The translations under genes and the position numbers were made by a program. From Cydia pomonella (Eukaryota; Arthropoda; Insecta; Lepidoptera; Tortricidae), in contig NC_084703.1 in the NCBI RefSeq assembly GCF_033807575.1, positions 10,602,001-10,666,000 of the forward strand: a stretch of 64,000 nucleotides of DNA. Reading direction: 5' to 3'. The notes beneath the pieces were generated by a model. It had not been told where the DNA came from. It saw only the letters and a list, made by a program, of their open reading frames with translations, and made no database searches. Positions 38,058 through 47,370 of the stretch are shown here, piece after piece. Each line of letters begins with the position of its first letter. Position 1 is the stretch's first letter.

Positions 38058-39906
38058 TTAACCTATGCAATACTTTTTTTAACCGATCCAGATGTGTTAT
38101 TTTATCGGGGCCGGTAACACAGATGTCGTCCAGCCAACAACTTACTCCGTCGATACCTGAAAGTAACATCTCCATAGACTTCTGAAATATAGCAGGCGCA
38201 TTGGCTAATCCATACACAAGACGAGTGTATTTATACAAACCTTTCTGTGTATTGATGGTCGTGAGCTCTTGTGACTCGTCACTTAATACAAATTGATTAT
38301 AAGCGTTTTTTAAATCTATTTTGCTATAATGCTCACCCCCTCCTAGTTTTGCAAATACTTCCTCTATTTTCGGTAGGGGATATTTATCGATAATCAGGTC
38401 TTTGTTAAGAGTCACCGAGAAATCGCCAGCAATCCTAACTTTTCCGTTTTCTTTTAATACCGGTACGATAGGGGTGGCATATTGTGAATAGCTAACCGGT
38501 ACTAAAATACCTAAACTAACTAATCTGTCTAACTCACGTTCAACTTGCCCTTTCAATGCAAATGGAACTGCGCGAGGCTTAAAAAATTTCGGGACACTGT
38601 TAGGTTTTAATTGTAAATGTACTTTTAATTTATTAAACGTCCCTAACTCGTCTTGCCACAATTCGGGATATTGTTCCAATAATGTAGCCACATCGCCGTC
38701 CGCAGATAAGTTTTTATTGTTTACATTTTGCGTTAAGGTCAAGTTAAATGCGGACATAAAATCTCTTCCCAATAGAGGCGGGCCTCCGTTTTTGACTACA
38801 AAAACTCTTAATTCCTTAGTTTGTCCATTATAGGTCAAGTGACATAAAAAAAATCCCAGGGGTTGAATTTTATGTCCGTCATACAAACACATCCTAATAT
38901 CACTATCTAACAATTTATACTCGCAAAACATGTCATTATATAACTTTTCTGACATAACACAGGTAGCAGACCCGCAATCTAGTTCCATTTGTAATTTTTG
39001 ATTGCCAATTAATACATTTAATTCTATCGGCTTAGTAATTACATACCTTAAGTTAAACATTTGACATTCCTCACAATCGTCTACCTCGCTGCGATTCAAC
39101 GACGACGATTCGCCAACGGAAACGTTATGCACTCGCGCACTTTCACCACAAACTTTCTTTAAGTGACCCTTTTTGCCGCACTTTTGACACTTATACGATT
39201 TATAACGACAATTGATTTCCGTATGATTTTTCATTCCGCAAACCGTACACTGCTCGAGAGTCGAACGTGGATCCCGCTGACCGCTGCCGCTCGCGCTAGC
39301 GCGACCGCGCGCGCCTCTCGCGCCACCGCGATATCCACCCTCCGTTTGCGCTCGAAAAACTGGCTCCTCCTTAATGGTAATTAATTTCGCTTCTCGGGCA
39401 CTCTCCGTCTGTTCTGCCAACTCTAAAGCCTTGGCAAAGTTTAGTGACGATGGCTTTTGCTCGAATAGTTTATCGCGCACGGAACCTGAGCCCAGACCGA
39501 GCACGAAACGATCCCTGAGGTTCGTCTCCAGGGCAGAATCAAAATCGCAATAACTTGCCAGACCTCTTAATCTTGCCGCCCATTCGCTCAACGTTTCGTC
39601 TGCACTCTTCATCGCCCCGAAAAACTTCGCCTTATCCGCAAAAGTACACTGCTTTTGTTTGAAATGTTCGTCGAGTAATAAAACCAGCGCGTCATAACTT
39701 AAGGAATCTATCTCCTTTGGATAAGCTAAATTGCGCACTAACCGATAACTTTCATCCGATAAATGTGTAATCGTGATGGCACTTTTTTTTTCTACTTCCG
39801 ATATACCGTTCACTAGAAAAAACTTTGTTAACCGGCTCTTGAATATCGCCCACTCGGTAGTCTTATGATCAAAAATAGGCAAATTTCCTAAATACGATTG
39901 CGACAT
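37987..39906 (-). CDS. Gag-protease-reverse transcriptase, truncated (639 aa)
   Basis: A single fused frame. Gag occupies roughly residues 1-255 and ends with two CX2CX4HX4C zinc knuckles (220-233 and 240-253) that bind element RNA. An aspartic-protease-like active site follows at D310, reading LDCGSATCVMS; the usual D-S/T-G is D-C-G here. Reverse transcriptase runs from about 440, with YSKIDLKNAYNQ and the catalytic LDD at D593-D594, preceded by CW where Y or F is usual. The frame closes soon after GLRLQKEK, at the RT thumb, with 12 out-of-frame residues. RNase H and the integrase core are absent. The start codon is the first ATG after the 5' LTR. It could still give a Gag product but not an autonomous element. 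Confidence 0.9.
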   Translation of the reverse strand: MSQSYLGNLPIFDHKTTEWAIFKSRLTKFFLVNGISEVEKKSAITITHLSDESYRLVRNLAYPKEIDSLSYDALVLLLDEHFKQKQCTFADKAKFFGAMKSADETLSEWAARLRGLASYCDFDSALETNLRDRFVLGLGSGSVRDKLFEQKPSSLNFAKALELAEQTESAREAKLITIKEEPVFRAQTEGGYRGGARGARGRASASGSGQRDPRSTLEQCTVCGMKNHTEINCRYKSYKCQKCGKKGHLKKVCGESARVHNVSVGESSSLNRSEVDDCEECQMFNLRYVITKPIELNVLIGNQKLQMELDCGSATCVMSEKLYNDMFCEYKLLDSDIRMCLYDGHKIQPLGFFLCHLTYNGQTKELRVFVVKNGGPPLLGRDFMSAFNLTLTQNVNNKNLSADGDVATLLEQYPELWQDELGTFNKLKVHLQLKPNSVPKFFKPRAVPFALKGQVERELDRLVSLGILVPVSYSQYATPIVPVLKENGKVRIAGDFSVTLNKDLIIDKYPLPKIEEVFAKLGGGEHYSKIDLKNAYNQFVLSDESQELTTINTQKGLYKYTRLVYGLANAPAIFQKSMEMLLSGIDGVSCWLDDICVTGPDKITHLDRLKKVLHRLNEAGLRLQKEKLGKRKSAKFNWP

Positions 39907-39940
39907 AATTAAAACGCACGAATTATCCTCGTTAGCCAGA

Positions 39941-40048
39941 TGATAAATATGGAACCGGGAGCGATAGCAAGTAAAACGACCGTTTGCTTTGACGTCTGTT
40001 TTATTACTCGTCTTGTAGGTAGATCACAAAACTATAGCATACAGATCA
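39941..40048 (-). repeat. 5' LTR (108 bp)
   Basis: Identical to 37384-37491 and followed by the target duplication ATTAC at 40049-40053. Downstream in minus sense are the candidate primer-binding site and the gag start at 39906, only about 35 bp away. Confidence 0.93.
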
Positions 40049-43000
40049 ATTACACTTTGTGTTAGGTATTGTTAGAACCGTCTTGACGCGAGTTTTAAAC
40101 AAGGTAAGTTTCATTAGGATTGAAAGAACATGACTAAACAAAAGTGACTGAAAATACCCAGCTGCCTAAATAAATGTGTGATCTTTCTAGAATTTTCACA
40201 TGAAGCCGTCCAGATTACACTTTATGTTGGGTATTGTTAGAACCACCTTGATGCGAGTTTTAAACAAGGTAAGTTTCATTACGATTGAAAGAACATGACT
40301 AACCAAAAGTGACTGAAAATACCCAGCTGCCTAAATAAATTTGTGACCTTTCTAGAATTTTCATATGAAGCCGTCTAGATTACACTTTGTATTAGGTATT
40401 GTTAGAACCGCCTTGACGCAAGTATTAAACCAGGTAAGTTTCATTAGGATTGAAAGAAAATGACAAGACCAAATTGACTGAAAATACCCAGCTGCCTAAG
40501 TAAAAATATGAACTTTGTAGAATTTTCACATGAAGCCGTCTAGATTACACTTTGTGTTAGGTATTGTTAGAACCGTCATGACGCAATTAATAAACCATGT
40601 AAGTTTCATTAGGATTGAAAGAAAATGACAAGACCAAAGTGACTGAAAATACCCAGCTGACTAAATAAAAATGGGAACATTGTAGAATATTCACATGTAG
40701 CCGTCTAGATTACACTTTGTGTTAGGTATTGTTAGAACCGTCTTGATACGAGTAATCAACAAGGTAAGTTTCATTAGGATTGAAAGAACATGACTAGACA
40801 AAAATGACTGAACATACCCAGCTGCCTAAATAAAAATGTGAACTTTGTAGAATTTTCACATGAAGCCGTCTAGATTACACTTTATGTTTGGTATTGTTAG
40901 AACCGCCTTGATGCGAGTTTTAAACAAGGGAAGTTTCATTAGGATTGAAAGAACATGACTAGTCCAAAATGACTGAAAATACCCAGCTGCCTAAATAAAA
41001 ATGTAAACTTTGTAGAATTTTCACATGAAGCCGTCTAGATTACACTTTGTGTTAGGTATTGTTAGAACCGTCTTGATGCGAGTTTCAAACAAGGTAAGTT
41101 TCATTAGGATTGAAAGAACATGACTAAACAAAATTGACTGAAAATACCCAGCTGACTTAATAAAAATTTGAACTTTGTAGAATTTTCACATGAAGCCATC
41201 TAGATTACACTTTGTGTTAGGTATTGTTAGAACCGTCTTGACGCGAGTTTTAAACAAGGTAAGTTTTATTAGGATTGAAAGAACATGACTAAACAAAATT
41301 GACTGAAAATACCCAGCTGCCTAAATAAAAATGTGAACTTTGTAGAATTTTCACATGAAGCCGTCTAGATTACACTTTGTGTTAGGTATTGTTAGAACCG
41401 TCTTGACGCGAGTAATAAACCAGGTAAGTTTCATTAGGATTGAAAGAAAATGACAAGACCAAATTGACTGAAAATACCCAGCTGCCTAAATAAAAATGTG
41501 AACTTTGTAGAATTTTCACATGACGCCGTCTAGATTACACTTTGTGTTAGGTATTGTTAGAACCGTCTTGACGCAAGTAATAAACCAGGTAAGTTTCATT
41601 AGGATTGAAAGAAAATGACAAGACCAAATTGACTGAAAATACCCAGCTGCCTAAATAAAAATGTGAACTTTGTAGAAATTTCACATGAAGCCGTCTCGAT
41701 TACACTTTGTGTTAGGTATTGTTAGAACCGTCTTGACGCAAGTAATAAACCAGGTAAGTTTCGTTAGGATTGAAAGAAAATGACAAGACCAAATTGACTG
41801 AAAATACCCAGCTGCCTTAATAAAAATGTGAACTTTTTAGAATTTTCACATGACGCCGTCTAGATTACACTTTGTGTTAGGTATTGTTAGAATTGTCTTG
41901 ACGCGAGTATTGAACAAGATAAGTTTCATTAGGATTAAAAGAAAATGACTGGACCAATATGACTGATAATACCCAGCTGACTAAATAAATAAGTAAACTT
42001 TCTAGTAATTTCACATGAAGCCGTCTAGATTACACTTTGTGTTAGGTATTGTTAGAACCGTCTTGACGCGAGTTTTAAACAAGGTAAGTTTCATTAGGAT
42101 TGAAAGAACATGACTAAACAAAAGTGACTGAAAATACCCAGCTGCCTAAATAAATGTGTGATCGTTCTAGAATTTTCACATGAAGCCGTCCAGATTACAC
42201 TTTATGTTGGGTATTGTTAGAACCACCTTGATGCGAGTTTTAAACAAGGTAAGTTTCATTAGGATTGAAAGAACATGACTAAACAAAATGACTGAAAATA
42301 CCCAGCTGCCTAAATAAATTTGTGATCTTTCTAGATATTTCATATGAAGCCGTCTAGATTACACTTTGTATTAGTTATTGTTAGAACCGTCTTGACGCAA
42401 GTAATAAACCAGGTAAGTTTCATTAGGATTGAAAGAAAATGACAAGACCAAATTGACTGAAAATACCCAGCTGACTAAATAAATAAGTAAACTTTCTAGT
42501 AATTTCACATGAAGCCGTCTAGATTACACTTTGTGTTAGGTATTGTTAGAACCGTCTTGACGCGAGTTTTAAACAAGGTAAGTTTCATTAGGATTGAAAG
42601 AACATGACTAAACAACAGTGACTGAAAATACCCAGCTGACTAAATAAAAATTTGAACTTTGTAGAATTTTCACATGAAGCCGTCTAGATTACACTTTGTG
42701 TTAGGTATTGTTAGAACCGTCTTGACGCAAGTAATAAACCAGGTAAGTTTCATTAGGATTGAAAGAAAATGACAAGACCAAATTGACTGAAAATACCCAG
42801 CTGACTAAATAAGAATGTGAACTTTGTAGAATTTTCACATGAAGCCGTCTAGATTACACTTTGTGTTAGGTATTGTTAGAACCGTCATGACGCAATTAAT
42901 AAACCATGTAAGTTTCATTAGGATTGAAAGAAAATGACAAGACCAAAGTGACTGAAAATACCCAGCTGACTAAATAAAAATGGGAACATTGTAGAATATT

Positions 43001-46000
43001 CACATGAAGCCGTCTAGATTACACTTTGTGTTAGGTATTGTTAGAACCGTCTTGATACGAGTAATCAACAAGGTAAGTTTCATTAGGATTGAAAGAACAT
43101 GACTAGACAAAAATGACTGAAAATACCCAGCTGCCTAAATAAAAATGTGAACTTTGTAGAATTTTCACATGAAGCCGTCTAGATTACACTTTGTGTTAGG
43201 TATTGTTAGAACCGTCTTGACGCAAGTAATAAACCAGGTAAGTTTCATTAGGATTGAAAGAACATGACTAGACAAAATTGACTGAAAATACCCAGCTGCC
43301 TAAATAAAAATGTGAACTTTGTAGAATTTTCACATGAAGCCGTCTAGATTACACTTTGTGTTAGGTATTGTTAGAACCGTCTTGACGCAAGTAATAAACC
43401 AGGTAAGTTTCATTAGGATTGAAAGAAAATGACAAGACCAAATTGACTGAAAATACCCAGCTGCCTAAATAAAAATGTGAACTTTGTAGAATTTTCACAT
43501 GACGCCGTCTAGATTACACTTTGTGTTAGGTATTGTTAGAATTGTCTTGACGCGAGTATTGAACAAGATAAGTTTCATTAGGATTGAAAGAAAATGACTG
43601 GACCAATATGACTGATAATACCCAGCTGACTAAATAAATAAGTAAACTTTCTAGTAATTTCACATGAAGCCGTATAGATTACACTTTGTGTTAGGTATTG
43701 TTAGAACCGTCATGACGCAATTAATAAACCGTGTAAGTTTCATTAGGATTGAAAGAAAATGACAAGACCAAAGTGACTGAAAATACCCAGCTGACTAAAT
43801 AAAAATGGGAACATTGTAGAATATTCACATGAAGCCGTCTAGATTACACTTTGTGTTAGGTATTGTTAGAACCGTCTTGATACGAGTAATCAACAAGGTA
43901 AGTTTCATTAGGATTGAAAGAACATGACTAGACAAAAATGACTGAAAATACCCAGCTGCCTAAATAAAAATGTGAACTTTGTAGAATTTTCACATGAAGC
44001 CGTCTAGATTACACTTTATGTTTGGTATTGTTAGAACCGCCTTGATGCGAGTTTTAAACAATGGAAGTTTCATTAGGATTGAAAGAACATGACTAGTCCA
44101 AAATGACTGAAAATACCCAGCTGCCTAAATAAAAATGTAAACTTTGTAGAATTTTCACATGAAGCCGTCTAGATTACACTTTGTGTTAGGTATTGTTAGA
44201 ACCGTCTTGAAACGAGTAATAAACAAGGTAAGTTTCATTAGGATTGAAAGAAAAAGACTAGACCAAATTGATTGAAAATACCCAGCTGACTAAATAAAAA
44301 TGTGAACTTTGTAGAATTTTCACATGAAGCCGTCTAGATTACACTTTGTGTTAGGTATTGTTAGAACCGTCTTGACGCAAGTAATAAACCAGGTACGTTT
44401 CATTAGGATTGAAAGAAAATAACTAGTCCAAAATGACTGAAAATACCCAGCTGCCTAAGTAAAAATATGAATTTTGTAGAATTTTCACATGAAGCCGTCT
44501 AGATTACACTTTGTGTTAGGTATTGTTAGAACCGTCTTGACACGAGTAATAAACAAGGTAAGTTTCATTAGGATTGAAAGAAAAAGACTAGACCAAATTG
44601 ATTGAAAATACCCAGCTGACTAAATAAAAATGTGAACTTTGTAGAATTTTCACATGAAGCCGTCTAGATTACACTTTGTGTTAGGTATTGTTAGAACCGT
44701 CTTGACGCAAGTAATAAACCAGGTACGTTTCATTAGGATTGAAAGAAAATAACTAGTCCAAAATGACTGAAAATACCCAGCTGCCTAAGTAAAAATATGA
44801 ACTTTGTAGAATTTTCACATGAAGCCGTCTAGATTACACTTTGTGTTAGGTATTGTTAGAACCGTCTTGACACGAGTAATAAACAAGGTAAGTTTTATAA
44901 GAATTGAAAGAAAAAGACTAGACCAAATTGACTGAAAATACCCAGCTGACTAAATAAAAATGTGAACTTTGTAGAATTTTCACATGAAGCCGTCTAGATT
45001 ACACTTTATGTTAGGTATTGTTAGAACCACCTTGAAGCGAGTTTTAAACAAGGTAAGTTTCATTAGGATTGAAAGAACATGACTAAACAACAGTGACTGA
45101 AAATACCCAGCTGCCTAAATAAATGTGTGATCTTTCTAGAATTTTCACATGAAGCCGTCTAGATTACACTTTATGTTGGGTATTGTTAGAACCACCTTGA
45201 TGCGAGTTTTAAACAAGGTAAGTTTTATTAGGATTGAAAGAACATGACTAGTCCAAAATGACTGAAAGTACCCAGCTGCCTAAATAAAAATGTGAACTTT
45301 GTAGAATTTTCACATGAAGCCGGCTAGATTACACTTTGTATTAGGTATTGTTAGAACCGTCTTCACGCAAGTAATAAACCAGGTAAGTTTCATTAGGATT
45401 GAAAGAAAATGGCAAGACCAAATTGACTGAAAATACCCAGCTGCCTAAATAAAAACGTGAACTTTGTAGAATTTTCACATGACGCCGTCTAGATTACACT
45501 TTGTGTTAGGTATTGTTAGAATTGTCTTGACGCGAGTATTGAACAAGATAAGTTTCATTAGGATTGAAAGAAAATGACTGGACCAATATGACTGATAATA
45601 CCCAGCTGACTAAATAAATAAGTAAACTTTCTAGTAATTTCACATGAAGCCGTCTAGATTACACTTTGTGTTAGGTATTGTTAGAACCGTCTTGACGCGA
45701 GTTTTAAACAAGGTAAGTTTCATTAGGATTGAAAGAACATGACTAAACAAAAGTGACTGAAAATACCCAGCTGCCTAAATAAATGTGTGATCTTTCTAGA
45801 ATTTTCACATGAAGCCGTCCAGATTACACTTTATGTTGGGTATTATTAGAACCACCTTGATGCGAGTTTTAAACAAGGTAAGTTTCATTAGGATTGAAAG
45901 AACATGACTAAACAAAAGTGACTGAAAATACCCAGCTGCCTAAATAAATTTGTGACCTTTCTAGAATTTTCATATGAAGCCGTCTAGATTACACTTTGTA

Positions 46001-46374
46001 TTAGGTATTGTTAGAACCGCCTTGACGCAAGTAATAAACCAGGTAAGTTTCATTAGGATTGAAAGAAAATGAAAAGACCAAATTGACTGAAAATACCCAG
46101 CTGCCTAAGTAAAAATATGAACTTTGTAGAATTTTCACATGAAGCCGTCTAGATTACACTTTGTGTTAGGTATTGTTAGAACTGTCTTGACACGAGTAAT
46201 AAACAAGGTAAGTTTCATTAGGATAGAAAGAAAAAGACTAGACCAAATTGATTGAAAATACCCAGCTGACTAAATAAAAATGTGAACTTTGTAGAATTTT
46301 CACATGAAGCCGTCTAGATTACACTTTGTGTTAGGTATTGTTAGAACCGTCTTGACGCAAGTAATAAACCAGGT

Positions 46375-47370
46375 GAATTTATATTTAAAGTTAATTATAA
46401 TTGAGTAGTTCGTATTGATTTAGGTAAAGTTACATTCGAATAGGTACGCGTAAATTAGTCACGATTATTTACTTTCATTTAGAAGTTGGTGGTTTTTAAA
46501 GCCCAGAGACTTTTTGTTATTATATTGTTGTATTTAGAGTGTTATCTATAGATTGCTTACTATTTTCATAAGATTGGTTTGGATTAAGTTAGACTAGGTC
46601 ATTATAATTATTAGGTTGTTGGGTTTCATTTTATTAACTAAGTAGGTAGTGTTCGTTGATTTGTACTTTAAGGTTAAATTGTAATTGTATATTTTATATT
46701 AGTTTAGGTTGCGTTTTATTAGAGAAGGTACTTCAAAATTTGTTAAGGTTTTCGTAACATATTTGATAATATATTCGTTGTGTTGATTTTTTGTATTTCG
46801 TCGTAGTATTTTTTAGATCAAACATTTTTGAAATTCCATTGTTGCATTTTAGATGTTGTACTGGATAGTTTAATAAGATTAATACTTTAAGTTATTAGGT
46901 AGTTGGGTTTCATTTCCTTAACTGTTTAATATATTTTAATTCGTAATTAAAATTTAATCTGTTATTATCTAGTTTATAGTGGTTTAGTTTACGTTATGTC
47001 AGATTAGGTGCCTACTAATAATTTTGTTTAGATTTATATAGGGTATTAGGTACCTATTACATAATTAACTGTCTCGATTATAAGTTTTTTAGAATTCATA
47101 GAATCGTTGAAATTACGTTGGGTGTTATAGCTATAGATCGCTGTGTTATTATTAGAATTAACTACATTTAGTTTAACTTTCTGGTTGGGTTTAATCTCTT
47201 CTCGTTAGGTAAGATTAGGTGCTCTTTTTTAGGTACCTATACGTAAAATAGGTAACCGCGAACTATAAATTAATGGTTTTAGATAATTGATAACATTCGA
47301 TTTGGTAGGTTATACCAAATTTTTGAGCATTTTTTTAGTTAGTTTGCATTGTTAAATTCTAAGGCGGAAA
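46375..47370 (+). promoter_or_regulatory. Presumed leader and promoter region with degenerate internal repeats
   Basis: About 1 kb between the left array and the transposase gene. The plus strand is rich in T and G and poor in C. GTTGTTGGGTTTCATTTTAT (about 46614), GTAGTTGGGTTTCATTTCCT (about 46899) and CTGGTTGGGTTTAATC (about 47181) mark three degenerate copies spaced about 285 bp. Neighbouring blocks such as TTGTTGTATTTAGAGTG (46525) and TTGTTGCATTTTAGATG (46841) also recur. AGATTAGGT and TTAGGTACCT phrases repeat. A promoter role is inferred only from position; no TATA box or initiator could be assigned with confidence. In frame with the gene there is a TAA at 47353-47355. Confidence 0.5.

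Larger units (their letters stand above)
37384..40048 (-). mobile_element. mag-like Ty3 LTR retrotransposon, internally deleted, 2665 bp
   Basis: It is bounded by two identical 108-bp LTRs that start TG and end CA in the plus orientation. The satellite pentamer ATTAC is duplicated at 37379-37383 and 40049-40053. Subtracting 2670 bp restores the 165-bp phase exactly, confirming a clean insertion. The coding strand is minus. A tRNA-primer-site-like TGGCTAACGAGG lies just inside the 5' LTR (about 39927-39938, minus sense), and a purine-rich GGTGGAGGATA precedes the 3' LTR (37492-37502). Identical LTRs suggest a recent insertion. The very short LTRs and single gag-pol frame recall the mag lineage known from Bombyx. 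Loss of part of pol makes the copy nonautonomous. Confidence 0.93.
25931..46374 (+). repeat. 165-bp satellite array, left arm (about 107 monomers)
   Basis: Head-to-tail copies of a 165-bp monomer. For example, GTTAGGTATTGTTAGAA recurs at 26996, 27161, 27326 and 27491. Landmarks inside each unit are TCTAGATTACACTTTGTGTT, AAGTTTCATTAGGATTGAAA and GAAAATACCCAGCTG. The first unit (about 25931-26100) is diverged; most of the rest differ by a few substitutions. No frame of 60 codons or more exists in the array itself, so it is noncoding. Monomer variants are organised into a 19-unit higher-order repeat. An LTR retrotransposon interrupts the array at 37384-40048 without changing its phase. A 1-bp deletion occurs near 42285. 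The array stops abruptly inside a unit at 46374. Confidence 0.97.

Noticed and set aside
37384..40048. Endogenous retrovirus with an envelope gene
   Set aside because: No envelope-like frame, signal peptide or membrane segment is present. The extra frame is an integrase tail with a disordered region.
25931..46374. CRISPR-like array
   Set aside because: The repeats are 165 bp, directly abutting, with no unique spacers, in an animal-type genome. This is satellite DNA.
25931..46374. Satellite encoding a repetitive protein
   Set aside because: No frame of 60 or more codons occurs in the monomer arrays on either strand; every unit has stops in all frames.
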